64,000 nt of DNA. It comes from Plantactinospora endophytica (GTDB lineage: Bacteria; Actinomycetota; Actinomycetes; Mycobacteriales; Micromonosporaceae). The notes under the pieces are model-generated. The model did not search any database. It worked only from the letters and a program-made list of their open reading frames with translations, and was not told the DNA's origin. A program made the position numbers and the translations under genes. Below are positions 7,840-16,596 of the stretch, in pieces (position 1 is the stretch's first letter; each line of letters opens with the position of its first letter). The DNA is taken from the NCBI RefSeq assembly GCF_016862915.1, contig NZ_BONW01000013.1, positions 186,001 through 250,000 on the forward strand, written 5' to 3'.

Positions 7840-8646
7840 ATGGAGCGGCCGGACTGGGCACCCGAAGGCATAGACCTCAGCAAGGCGAGCGTCGCGCGCG
7901 CCTACGACTACTGGTTGGGTGGCTCCCACAACTTCGCCATCGACCGTGAGTTTGCCCGGCAGGCCATCGCGGCAGTGCCGGACCTGCGACTGGTGGCGCG
8001 GGCGAACCGGGAGTTCCTGCACCGCGCCGTCCGCTTCATGATCGACATGGGGATTCGTCAGTTCCTGGACATCGGCTCGGGCATTCCGACCGTCGGTAAC
8101 GTGCACGAGATCGCCCAGAAGGTCGTGCCGGACGCCCGGGTGGTCTATGTGGACATCGATTCGGTGGCGGTGGCACACAGCCAGCAGATCCTGTCCGGCA
8201 ACAAGTTCGCCACCGCAATCCAGGAGGATCTGCGCCGGCCCGAAGTCATCCTCGACCATCCGGCGACCCGGGCCCTGCTGGACCTGGACCAACCGACGGG
8301 ACTACTGCTGGCGTCGGTCGTGCACGCGATCCCCGACGAGGACGACCCGTACGGCATCCTGAACCGGCTGCGTGCGGCGCTCTGCCCGGGCAGCTACCTG
8401 GCCATCAGCCACGTCACGACCGACAGCCGCCCCGAGGAGCTGGGCGAGGGGGCGCGGTTGAGCGGTCGGACCACCACACCGGTCACGGCCCGTACCCGCG
8501 CGCAGGTCGAGCGGTTCTTCGACGGACTCGAACTGATCGAACCCGGCGTGGTGTGGTCACCCCTGTGGCGTCCGGACTCTCCCGAAGATGTCGGGGATCA
8601 TCCAGAGCGGATGAGTTTTTACGTAGGAGTTGGGCGTACGGTGTGA
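7840..8646 (+). CDS. SAM-dependent methyltransferase, DUF574 / Methyltransf_19 family
   Basis: A 268-residue enzyme of the actinobacterial DUF574 methyltransferase family. The family hallmark ASVARAYDYWLGGSHNFAID is at residues 15-34. The SAM-binding glycine motif is FLDIGSGIPTVGNVHEIAQ (around 72-90), and the acidic end of strand 2 is VVYVDIDSVAV. The C-terminal strand ends MSFYVGVGR. ATG 7840 has an ideal GAGGAGGG five to six nt upstream. These proteins occur in many copies in Streptomyces and Micromonospora; their substrates are unknown. The stop overlaps the GTG of the next gene (GTGA), so synthesis of the two proteins is probably coupled. Confidence 0.88.
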   Translation: MERPDWAPEGIDLSKASVARAYDYWLGGSHNFAIDREFARQAIAAVPDLRLVARANREFLHRAVRFMIDMGIRQFLDIGSGIPTVGNVHEIAQKVVPDARVVYVDIDSVAVAHSQQILSGNKFATAIQEDLRRPEVILDHPATRALLDLDQPTGLLLASVVHAIPDEDDPYGILNRLRAALCPGSYLAISHVTTDSRPEELGEGARLSGRTTTPVTARTRAQVERFFDGLELIEPGVVWSPLWRPDSPEDVGDHPERMSFYVGVGRTV

Positions 8647-10445
8647 CCGGCCATCGCGATGCCGGTTCCCCCGAGGACCGGTACCGTCACGGCCTGGACA
8701 CGTTCGCGCGGGCGTGGGCGAAGGCGTTGCACCGGGCGCATTACGTGCCGATCAGCGCCGCCGAGCGGTACCGGATCGTCAGGTCGCTGGCCGAACGGCT
8801 CGTCGGCGGCCTGTTCGCCGAGCCACCCGACCCCACCGCCGGGATCGGTGTCGGGAAGGATCTCGTCGCCGCCGGGTTCGCGTCTCCGGACGCGCTGGGT
8901 CGCACCATCGCGATCCTGAACACCCGGCTCGCGGCCGACCTCGGACTGCCCGCCGACGCCGCGATGCCCATCCGGCTGACCGCACTGTTGGAAGGACTGG
9001 CGGCCGGGTTCACGGCTGCAGTCCATGACCGCAGCCTGGACGCCCAGGATGCCGTCCGGCTGGCCGCGTTGGCCGCGCAGACCCGCGCCGAGCAGGCACT
9101 CCGAGCCAATGAGGCCCGCTTCCGGCATCTTGCCACCCACGACGCGTGGACCGACCTGCCCAACCGGACGCTGTTCGTAGAACGGCTGGACCGCGTCCTC
9201 GCCACCGGGCCGCCGTCGAGGCGGGTGGGCATGTGCTGCATCAACCTGGACGAGTTCGCCACGGTCAACGACATCCTCGGTCACGACGTGGGCGACCGGT
9301 TGCTGGCGGCGACCGCCGACCGGCTGCGGGCCCTCGCCGAACCGGCCGGCCATCTGGTCGCCCGCTTCGACAGCGACCAGTTCGCGATCCTGATCGAGGG
9401 CACCACCTGTGCCGAGGACGCCGTCAAGGTCGCCGACCAGGCGCTGAACGCACTGGCCGAGCCGTTCCACATCGACAACACCGAGATACCCGTCACCGCC
9501 AGTGCCGGAGTCGCGGAGCGGTCCGTCGGGTCCGGTGACACCGCCGAGCTGATCCGCGCCACACAGATCGCGCTGCACTGGGCGAAGGCCGACGGCAAGG
9601 CCAGGTGGGCGCTGTTCGCACACGAGCGTAGCGCCGCCGATGCCGAGCGCTACCGACTGTCCGCAGCCATGCCGGCGGCTCTGCGCCACGGTGAGTTCGC
9701 CCTCGCGTACCAGCCGCTGGTCGACCTGCGCGACGGTCACATTGCCGGCGTCGAGGCGCTGGCCCGCTGGCATCACCCGCGCCTCGGCGTGCTGGGCGCC
9801 GGGCAGTTCATCGAACTCGCGGAGCACACCGGCCTGATCGTGCCGCTCGGGCACCGACTGCTGGAGCAGGCCTGCCAGCAGGCGAGCACCTGGCAGCAGG
9901 ACGGGTACGGGCTTTACGTCAACGTCAACATCGCCGTCCGGCAACTCCACCAGACCGGGCTGGTGGCATCCGTCGCGCAGATCCTCGACCGCACCGGCCT
10001 GGCGCCGTACCGGCTGCAACTGGAGGTCACCGAGCACGCGGTCATCGAACTGACGGACCCGATCCGGGCCACCCTGGCCGCTCTGGTCGAACTCGGTGTG
10101 CGGATCGTCATCGACGACTTCGGCACCGGGTACGCCAACCTGGCCAACCTGCGTACCCTGCCGTTGCGTGGGCTCAAGCTCGATGGCAGCTTCACCCGGC
10201 CCGCGCCACGGATCGGGAAACCGCCACCGCCGGCAGTGCGCCAGCCGGACGACACGGCTTTCCTGGCCACCGTCGTCGCCCTGGGCCACACGCTCGGGCT
10301 CACCGTCACCGCCGAAGGTATCGAGACCGCCAGCCAGGCCCGGCGCATGCGCGCCGCCGGCTGCGACACCGGCCAGGGCTGGTACTTCGGCCGGCCCGCA
10401 TCGCCGGGCGAGATCACCCGACGCGTCGCCGACGAGCGACGCTGA
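8643..10445 (+). CDS. GGDEF-EAL protein: degenerate cyclase domain, probable c-di-GMP phosphodiesterase
   Basis: A 600-residue cytosolic protein without membrane segments. Residues 1-150 are an uncharacterised helical input region. The diguanylate-cyclase domain starts at DAWTDLPNRTLF (about 165), but its active-site loop reads RFDSDQFAIL where GGDEF is expected, so synthesis of c-di-GMP is unlikely; it may bind GTP or be structural. The EAL domain (about 345-590) is intact in its key motifs: GVEALARWHHP, LEVTEHAV, IDDFGTGYANL, LKLDGSF, TAEGIET and GQGWYFGRP. It should hydrolyse c-di-GMP to pGpG. Start GTG 8643 overlaps the upstream stop by 4 nt with AGGAG upstream. A strong hairpin follows at 10521. 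Confidence 0.88.
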   Translation: MTGHRDAGSPEDRYRHGLDTFARAWAKALHRAHYVPISAAERYRIVRSLAERLVGGLFAEPPDPTAGIGVGKDLVAAGFASPDALGRTIAILNTRLAADLGLPADAAMPIRLTALLEGLAAGFTAAVHDRSLDAQDAVRLAALAAQTRAEQALRANEARFRHLATHDAWTDLPNRTLFVERLDRVLATGPPSRRVGMCCINLDEFATVNDILGHDVGDRLLAATADRLRALAEPAGHLVARFDSDQFAILIEGTTCAEDAVKVADQALNALAEPFHIDNTEIPVTASAGVAERSVGSGDTAELIRATQIALHWAKADGKARWALFAHERSAADAERYRLSAAMPAALRHGEFALAYQPLVDLRDGHIAGVEALARWHHPRLGVLGAGQFIELAEHTGLIVPLGHRLLEQACQQASTWQQDGYGLYVNVNIAVRQLHQTGLVASVAQILDRTGLAPYRLQLEVTEHAVIELTDPIRATLAALVELGVRIVIDDFGTGYANLANLRTLPLRGLKLDGSFTRPAPRIGKPPPPAVRQPDDTAFLATVVALGHTLGLTVTAEGIETASQARRMRAAGCDTGQGWYFGRPASPGEITRRVADERR

Positions 10446-10520
10446 TCGCAGGTGGGCTGGCCGCCCGGGTGAAGGCTGTCCAGCACCAGTCGCCGTTGCC
10501 CTCACTTCGGTGAATGGCAC

Positions 10521-10548
10521 GTTGCCGGCGCCCGGAGGCGCCGGCAAC
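10521..10548. terminator. Bidirectional terminator hairpin
   Basis: GTTGCCGGCGCC (10521-10532) and GGCGCCGGCAAC (10537-10548) form a perfect 12-bp stem with a CGGA tetraloop. It lies between the convergent GGDEF-EAL gene and the large secreted-protein gene, so it can serve both. Confidence 0.8.
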
Positions 10549-10555
10549 GCTTGTG

Positions 10556-13500
10556 TCAGGGGCGGGTCAGGCTCGTGGCGATACGGAGCCCGGTGAGTGT
10601 GTCGTTCATCCAGGGCAGCCGCTCGTGGTGAAGCCCGGCGGTTATCTGGTCCGCCCATTCCTCGTACCGCTGCAGCAGTGTCGCGGTGCGGGACCGTGCG
10701 CTGGTGACCAGGCAGTCGCCGAGCGGGTCACCGGGCAGGTTGGACGAGTCGACCGCAGGCTCGCAGGGCAGTTTGAGACTGACCTGGTTGCGTAGCGGGC
10801 GGCTGGGGTCGAGAGAACAGGGCGAGCTTCCACAGAACGCGTAGTTCTCGCCCGCCTTTCCATAGGCGTTGCCTATCTTGGCATCCGTCGGCATGTTCAC
10901 CGGGATCTGGTACTGCCCGAACAGGTGCGCGGACAGCACGTCGTCCGAGTCCAGTGCGTTGGGCAGGCCCAGCCGGGTGTACGCCTGGAGCAGCCGCGCC
11001 GCCGTGTTCATCTTCTTCAGCGCGTTGGGCACCGGCCCGCTGACCTGGGTGGTCGAGTCCCGAACCCGGTCGTACATGGACTTCTGCCGGTCCTGGAGGA
11101 AACTGCGCAGGGTCGACGTCAGCGAGGCGTCCACCGCCGCGTTGTCCACCTGGGTCGCGGCCCACGAGAAGGTGGACTGCCCGGATGGCCACTTTTGGGC
11201 CAGGCCCTGCTCAGGCGGGGTTTCCCGGTCGCACATGAACGTCAGGCAGTCGACCTTGTAGAGCTCCTCCTCGGGCCAGGTGTAGTGGGTGGTCCGTGCG
11301 TTCTGCCAGGGCGCGGAGGAGTTCAGCCGGAACCTGCTGTGGATATCCAGCCGCAGGTTGCCCCAGAAGCGGATCATTCCGTGCTCGTAGCCGTCCGCGC
11401 GTACGAAGTACCAACTCGGCGTGTAGCAGTAACTGACCTCGGGCAGCTCCCGTACGCCGGCCGGCGGCTCGCCAAGACGCGGCGTGTAGGCGTACTGGAG
11501 CATCCGCACCACGTTCGACATGTTGCCGTAGCTCACGTTGCTGGGACGGTTGATCGGGCCGGCGGCGCCGCTACAGTGCGGCACCGTCGACTCGTCTGCC
11601 TTCGCCGGCGCCGGGGCGAGCGGCTTGTCCGTGTCCCAGAACAGGTCGTACGCCTTGGGGGTCTTGACCTGGATGCCGTTGGCGTCCGGCTCCCAACGGA
11701 CCTGGATCTCGTTGGTTCGGAAGGCGGCCAGCGCGGTCGACAACTCGTTGGTGGCCGCGACGTAGTCGTTGGCCAGCCCCCTGATCAGGGCGTTGGCGTT
11801 GCCGTTGACCGGGCGACCGAAGCTGGCCGCGAGGTCCATGATGCGCGTGCCCTCCGCCTCGATCTGCCCCGGGCGGCCGGCACTGATCTGAGCGGCGTAG
11901 GTCGGGTTCTGCAGCAGCAGCATGGCGTACGACTGCGCCCCGAGGTTCCACACCGTCGGGTTGCCGACCGGCGTCGCTGGTTCGGCGATCGACGGGTCGC
12001 GCCAACTGGCTATCCGAGCCAGGTAGTTGATCGACCGGGCCTCGCCGAAGCTGTTGAGCACGTTGGTCGGGTCGAGCGCCGGGTTGTCGGCGTCGGTCTT
12101 GGGCACTACGAAGGAGGCGCCGCTGGCCAGCACCGTGGAGGTCAGATGGAACTCGTTCTCCGGCCCGAGGAACTCCCCGTACGTCGGAATCGGCTGGCCG
12201 AAGTTCTCCAGGTAGCCGATGTACCGGTTGATGTCGGCACGGGCGTCGTGCAGGACGGCGTCACCGATCGCGGCCAGCACGGTGGCGGCGACGTCCTCCA
12301 GGCGCAGGCCGAGCTGGGCGACCTGCTGCTGCACGAGGCTGATCTGCGCGGTGTTGCCGGCGATCGCCTCGTTCAGCCTGTCGAACTGGGACATCATGTT
12401 CGCGTACACCGTGTTGATCTGAGCCTCGACACGCGCGAAGCTGGCGCGCATCTCGTTGCCGAGAGCCCGTACCTCGTCGCGCAGCGCTTTGACCTGGGAA
12501 AGGATCTGCTGGTCCAGCGAGGGTCCGCTCTTGCCGAAGAGCCCGATGACCGACATCACGGCGCCGAAGATGTTGCCGGTCATCGCCAACGTGGCGGTGC
12601 TGAAGATCGCGTCCGCCAGGCCTCGGCCGGCGATCGCCGCCGCGTACTTGGAGATCGTGCTGACCGTGGTGAGGACCGCTTCGCCGATCACCTTGGCCTT
12701 CTTGCCGGCGTCGGGGTCGGCGAACCCGATGATGGTGGAGACCATGCCCAGCCCGGTCTTGATGTCGGAGATCTTCTGCTGCCGCTCCTTGTCCCGATCC
12801 TCGGCGGCCTTCTTGGCCGCCGCGGTGCAGGCGGCGCTCGGCGGCCCGTCCGGCGGGCACTTGGGATCGGTCTCGCCGATCTCCTGACGGATGGCCACGC
12901 TCATGTCGAGTAGCTGCGTGTGCAGGGATCCGACCTGCTGCTTGGCCGCGTCGACGTACGCCGCCGGGTCGCCCTGGAGCGCCAGGATCGCGTCGAGGTC
13001 CACAAGCGACAGTGCGGGGTCGTCCTTGAGGTCATCGTAGGTGCTGGTTACGTCCACCCCTGCCGGTGTACCGAGCACGGCGTTCCAGGCGGTGGCGAAC
13101 GGCACGTTGGCTGCCGCCGTTTGGCGGACCGCGGACCACACCGCGGCGAGCGCGTCGTCACGGCCGCGTAGCCACTGGGCGGTGCGCAGCGCGCCGGACG
13201 CGAGCTCTTCGCGGGTGTCCCACGGCTCGACCGTCTTGCCGATCACGGCGCCGACCAGGCCGGTGATCTCCGGCGAGGTCCGGGTGTCGCCGCCGGGCAC
13301 GCCGAGCAGGACGTCGACGGACTTGAGTACCAGGTCCTGCTCGGGTACCAGTGAATCGAACGCGGTCAGCGAGTTGTCGAGCAACTGCCTCCGCGCCGCG
13401 AGGTGGGTCTGTGCCTGCTGGGCCGTGGCGCCCGGGTGCAGGCGGTACCACTGGACGAACTCGGCCGACAGCACGGCGGTCTTGATCCGATCGGAACCCT

Positions 13501-13672
13501 GGAGATGATTCTCGGTGACCTGGCCGAAGGCTCGGTCGGTGAGCGCCGCTTGGGGTACGGGGACCGGACTGGCCGCCGCAGGTGTGCCGAACAGCACGCT
13601 TGCCGCTGTGACTGCGATCATGGTCGCGACGGCAGCCCCGCGTCTTGCCCGCGAGGAACGATCAATTGTCAT
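10556..13672 (-). CDS. Very large secreted protein with central hydrophobic/coiled-coil region, function unknown
   Basis: A 1038-residue protein. Residues 1-34 are a signal peptide (Arg-rich start, hydrophobic VATMIAVTAASVLFG, cleavage near AAASP). Residues 35-270 are helical. A short Cys-Pro insert (DPKCPPDG, about 275) precedes a Lys-rich helix. Around 310-400 several weakly hydrophobic segments occur (GLGMVSTIIGFADP, AIFSTATLAMTGNIFGAV, FGAVMSVIGLFG). An amphipathic coiled coil follows (about 405-470, LRDEVRALGNEMRASFARVE). The last 500 residues are mixed, with paired Cys (YKVDCLTFMCDRE; AFCGSSPCSL). I recognise no family. The order signal, helices, hydrophobic hairpin, coiled coil resembles alpha-helical pore-forming proteins in outline only. 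Monocistronic, with its own promoter region and terminator. Confidence 0.75.
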   Translation of the reverse strand: MTIDRSSRARRGAAVATMIAVTAASVLFGTPAAASPVPVPQAALTDRAFGQVTENHLQGSDRIKTAVLSAEFVQWYRLHPGATAQQAQTHLAARRQLLDNSLTAFDSLVPEQDLVLKSVDVLLGVPGGDTRTSPEITGLVGAVIGKTVEPWDTREELASGALRTAQWLRGRDDALAAVWSAVRQTAAANVPFATAWNAVLGTPAGVDVTSTYDDLKDDPALSLVDLDAILALQGDPAAYVDAAKQQVGSLHTQLLDMSVAIRQEIGETDPKCPPDGPPSAACTAAAKKAAEDRDKERQQKISDIKTGLGMVSTIIGFADPDAGKKAKVIGEAVLTTVSTISKYAAAIAGRGLADAIFSTATLAMTGNIFGAVMSVIGLFGKSGPSLDQQILSQVKALRDEVRALGNEMRASFARVEAQINTVYANMMSQFDRLNEAIAGNTAQISLVQQQVAQLGLRLEDVAATVLAAIGDAVLHDARADINRYIGYLENFGQPIPTYGEFLGPENEFHLTSTVLASGASFVVPKTDADNPALDPTNVLNSFGEARSINYLARIASWRDPSIAEPATPVGNPTVWNLGAQSYAMLLLQNPTYAAQISAGRPGQIEAEGTRIMDLAASFGRPVNGNANALIRGLANDYVAATNELSTALAAFRTNEIQVRWEPDANGIQVKTPKAYDLFWDTDKPLAPAPAKADESTVPHCSGAAGPINRPSNVSYGNMSNVVRMLQYAYTPRLGEPPAGVRELPEVSYCYTPSWYFVRADGYEHGMIRFWGNLRLDIHSRFRLNSSAPWQNARTTHYTWPEEELYKVDCLTFMCDRETPPEQGLAQKWPSGQSTFSWAATQVDNAAVDASLTSTLRSFLQDRQKSMYDRVRDSTTQVSGPVPNALKKMNTAARLLQAYTRLGLPNALDSDDVLSAHLFGQYQIPVNMPTDAKIGNAYGKAGENYAFCGSSPCSLDPSRPLRNQVSLKLPCEPAVDSSNLPGDPLGDCLVTSARSRTATLLQRYEEWADQITAGLHHERLPWMNDTLTGLRIATSLTRP

Positions 13673-13698
13673 AACGCCAAAGTATTCGGTAAATGTAT

Positions 13699-13720
13699 AA
13701 CGATGTTGAAACGATGTTGA
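13699..13720. promoter_or_regulatory. Tandem 11-bp repeats upstream of secreted-protein gene
   Basis: AACGATGTTGA occurs twice head to tail (13699-13709 and 13710-13720), so the copies are one helical turn apart. They lie 27-48 nt upstream of the ATG at 13672 in an AT-rich leader. A TATACAT box lies beside them on the minus strand. This looks like a regulator site over the promoter, bound on one face of the DNA. Confidence 0.45.
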
Positions 13721-13740
13721 TCTACCATTACACCGTTTGG

Positions 13741-14148
13741 TGCAGGCGACGAATCTGTGGGTGCCGATTACTGCGGGTGAATGCGTGAGCTGCTACAGAG
13801 GTTGAAGCGCTGACGTTTGGTTGATGTGGCGGTGGTCGGTGGGGTGGGGATCCCGATCCGCACCCTCCCGGCGGCGTCGACCGACTTCGAGTTCCGCCCG
13901 CGAGGCAGACGGCCGCGCCGCGACCAGCTCGTGCAGCGGTGCCAGCCCTTCCCGGACCCTCGGCCAGCCGACCCCGTGCCAACCGTCGACCCTCCTGCTG
14001 CCTCTCTCCCGCCGTGCATGGGTAACAGCACCACGAAGTCTCGCTCGGCGACGCCTGCGGCCAGTAGTCGCTCGCGGGCCCGCCGGTACGCCTCCGCCGA
14101 TCCTGGTCCGGCAGTCGGACTTCGCTCACGGAAGTAGAACTCTGCCGT
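13741..14148 (-). other. Intergenic region with a short coding-like remnant
   Basis: No complete gene is supported. On the minus strand, about 14137 to 14020, one frame reads RERSPTAGPGSAEAYRRARE, then RLLAAGVAERDFVVLLPM. It has coding-like helix periodicity and codon bias but no start and no partner domain, so it is probably a leftover of a lost gene of unknown family. Confidence 0.3.
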
Positions 14149-14940
14149 TCACTTCGTTGCGATCCGGTCGAGGAGGAACAGCGCCGTGGCGTCGATGACC
14201 TCGTCGAAGTGCCCGCTGTTGCCGGGGTAGTGGAATCCGTGTTCGGCGTGTTCGTATTCGAGTAGCGTGCACTCGTTGCCGGAGCGCACCATCGCGTCCC
14301 GGAACTGCCGCACAGAGTCGATAGGCTCGACCTCGTCGTGGGTGCCGTGGTGGATCTGCATCGGCGGATTCCCCGGCCGCACGAACTCGATCAGCGAGTA
14401 CTCGGTCAGTCTGCCCGCCGCGATACCGACCTGCTGTTCGAGGCGGCGCTGCACTTCCGGCTCGAAGGAGCGCAGATTCAATCCCGCAGGATTGAGGCCC
14501 ACCACGGCGGCGATGCCGGGCTCCGGTGCCGTGGTGGACGCCTCCGGGGTCATCGCCGCAACAGTCGCGAGATGTGCACCGGCTGAGCTCCCACCCGAGG
14601 CCAGGTGCGGCGCTTCGAGCCCGCGCACCGCTGCCAGTCGGCCGAACTGCTCGACCGCACGCCGAACATCAGCAATACAGTCGTCGATGCTGGCAGCGCC
14701 ACGACCGAGCAGCCGATACCCGGCTGACACCGCGAAGATTCCGCGCGACGCCAATTTCCGGCAATGCGGGGCGAGCCCGTCGGCCGATCCCTCGCGCAGG
14801 GCGCCGCCGTGGAACAGGACGATGCCGGCACGCGGCGGTGTGCCGTCGCCCGGCTCGAAGACCAGCAAGGGCAGCTCCCTGCCGTCGGCGGCCTGATAGA
14901 GCATCGAGGACTCTCGACAGGCCGGCACCATGAACGGCAT
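14149..14940 (-). CDS. Alpha/beta-hydrolase esterase, HSL/acetyl-esterase type
   Basis: About 263 residues with a complete alpha/beta-hydrolase catalytic set. The oxyanion motif HGG is in VLFHGGALREG, the nucleophile in GGSSAGAHLA, the acid in HHGTHDEVEP and the His in HAEHGFHYPG. A cap region lies in the middle (FEPEVQRRLEQQVGIAAGRL). It should hydrolyse small ester or lactone substrates in the cytosol; no signal peptide is convincing. Several in-frame starts exist (14997, 14940, 14931, 14904) and none has a good binding site. 14997 is unlikely because it overlaps the end of the upstream transposase-like remnant. Confidence 0.8.
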   Translation of the reverse strand: MPFMVPACRESSMLYQAADGRELPLLVFEPGDGTPPRAGIVLFHGGALREGSADGLAPHCRKLASRGIFAVSAGYRLLGRGAASIDDCIADVRRAVEQFGRLAAVRGLEAPHLASGGSSAGAHLATVAAMTPEASTTAPEPGIAAVVGLNPAGLNLRSFEPEVQRRLEQQVGIAAGRLTEYSLIEFVRPGNPPMQIHHGTHDEVEPIDSVRQFRDAMVRSGNECTLLEYEHAEHGFHYPGNSGHFDEVIDATALFLLDRIATK

Positions 14941-14999
14941 TCGACCATTGACCACGTCCGTCTGCAAGAGAATTGGCAAGGTCGAACACCGGGACACGT

Positions 15000-15270
15000 C
15001 GCCATGCGTGGGTGCGAAGCGTGAGCGATAGTGGTGCCACCGGGCTCGGGCCTGGTGGCATCGGCGCCAGTCGGACCGGGCCAGATGGAACTCGAGGTCC
15101 AGGAGTCGGTGCAGTTCGCCGCATGGTCGCCGTGGTCAGCCGGCGCTGGATCTCGGGAACGGTCGGCGCGGTCATTCCGCAGTCGGCGGGCGGGGTCTGG
15201 ACGGTTCGTACCTGAAGTCGATCGCGCTGCTGCAACGCAAGCTCGGTGACCCGTGGAAGGCGGGCGGCTA
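15000..15270 (-). pseudogene. Transposase C-terminal remnant (probable)
   Basis: Reading leftwards, one frame gives MTAPTVPEIQRRLTTA and a second, frameshifted, gives ELHRLLDLEFHLARSDWRRC then HQARARWHHYRSRF. Together they resemble the C-terminal tail of actinomycete IS701-like transposases (tVPEIRRLL..., WrRRHQarAr.hHy). Two frames are needed and no inverted ends or target duplication could be seen. It lies directly downstream of the NRPS operon. Confidence 0.4.
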
Positions 15271-15279
15271 CTGCCTTGG

Positions 15280-16572
15280 TCACCGGACCGTTGACGGGTT
15301 CCGCCGCACGCTCAGCACGGTCGCCGGGAACCGCAGGGTGGCCTGCTGGTCGGCGACGGTTTCGGCCCGGCGGATCCGGCTGACGGTGCCGTCGGCGTGC
15401 AGCAGCAGTTCCTGCGGGCGCAGCCGGCCGTTGTAGGTGAAGCCCATCGACCAGCCGTGGGCCCCGGTGTCGTGGACGATCATCAGGTCGCCGACGTCCG
15501 TACGGGGCAGTTCGCGCTGCACCGCGAGCTTGTCGTTGTTCTCGCAGAGCGACCCGACCACGTCCACCACCTCGGTGGGGCGGGACTGCCCGTCGAGCAC
15601 GGTCACGTGGTGGTAGGCGTCGTACAGCGCGGGACGCATCAGCGCGCTCATCCCGGCGTCCACCCCGATCATCGTGCGCGCCTTGTGCATCCGGTTGATC
15701 ACCCGGGTGACGAGTACGCCGTGCGGACCGGTGACCGCCCGTCCACTCTCCAGGTGCAGCCGGGGTCGCCGCTGTCCGGTGTGCCGTTCCCAGCGTTCGA
15801 GTTGCGCCGTGATCGTGGCGCCGAAGTCCTTCAGGTCGAACGGTGTCTCGCCGGGCCGGTACGGGATTCCGATGCCGCCGCCGAGGTTCACCGACGACAC
15901 GGCGACGCCGGCCTCGTCCCGCAGCCGTACCGCGAGGTCGAGGAGGGTGCCGAGGGTCCGCGAGAACGGCTCGGCGTGCATCAGTTGCGAGCCGCGCATC
16001 AGGTGCAGACCGATGTCCTCGACCCCGGCGGCGGTCGCCGTCGTCACCGCGGGTACCAGGCGGTCGGCCGGGATGCCGAACTTGGCGGACTCGGTGTCGC
16101 CGAGCAGGCCGGCGTGCACGGTGCCGTCGGCTGCCGACGGGTGCAGCCGGAACGCCAGCCGGGCCGGGGGCGGACCGAGGGCGAGGAGCTGTCGCAGCAC
16201 GGCCTCGTCGTCGATGGTGACCAGGGCACCGACGTGCAGGGCCTCGACCAGCTCGTCTCGGGGGGTGTTGTTGGAGGTGAAGCAGATGTCGGCGCCGGTC
16301 GCACCGGCGGCTGCCGCCGCGGCGAGTTCGGCCGGGGAGCTGGCGTCGAAGCCGAAGCCGTACCGGGCGACGACGGCGAGCACGGCCGGGTTCGGTAGCG
16401 CCTTGACGGCGAAGAACTCGCGGTACCCGGTGCCGGCGAAGGCGTCGTTGAACGCCGCGCAGGTCTCCTCGATGCCGCGCTCGTCGTAGATGTGGAAGGG
16501 GGTTCCGAAATGCTCGGCGACGTCCCGCGCGATCGGCTCGAACCGTGCGGCGAACGACGGACTCATCGGCAT
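15280..16572 (-). CDS. LysA-like PLP decarboxylase of the NRPS operon
   Basis: A 430-residue fold-type III PLP enzyme of the diaminopimelate/ornithine decarboxylase family. The PLP Lys is K57 in REFFAVKALPNP. The phosphate-binding glycine loop is NLGGGIGIPY, the second-site substrate/PLP motif is GSLCENNDKLA (CExxD type), and the barrel end has VHDTGAHGWSMGFTYNG. In primary metabolism LysA converts meso-DAP to lysine. Here it is the last gene of a biosynthetic operon, 24 nt after the dapD-like gene with CAGGAGA before the ATG. It is better read as a dedicated copy acting on a pathway amino acid, analogous to TabA of tabtoxin clusters. That role is inference. Confidence 0.85.
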   Translation of the reverse strand: MPMSPSFAARFEPIARDVAEHFGTPFHIYDERGIEETCAAFNDAFAGTGYREFFAVKALPNPAVLAVVARYGFGFDASSPAELAAAAAAGATGADICFTSNNTPRDELVEALHVGALVTIDDEAVLRQLLALGPPPARLAFRLHPSAADGTVHAGLLGDTESAKFGIPADRLVPAVTTATAAGVEDIGLHLMRGSQLMHAEPFSRTLGTLLDLAVRLRDEAGVAVSSVNLGGGIGIPYRPGETPFDLKDFGATITAQLERWERHTGQRRPRLHLESGRAVTGPHGVLVTRVINRMHKARTMIGVDAGMSALMRPALYDAYHHVTVLDGQSRPTEVVDVVGSLCENNDKLAVQRELPRTDVGDLMIVHDTGAHGWSMGFTYNGRLRPQELLLHADGTVSRIRRAETVADQQATLRFPATVLSVRRNPSTVR

Positions 16573-16596
16573 GGGGGTCTCCTGACGCTCGGATGC

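Noticed and set aside
6879-7949. Long plus-strand frame (356 aa) across the SRPBCC gene
   Set aside because: Arg/Gly/Pro-rich shadow in another frame of the SRPBCC and methyltransferase genes; only its first 35 codons look like a real (GPP34) remnant.
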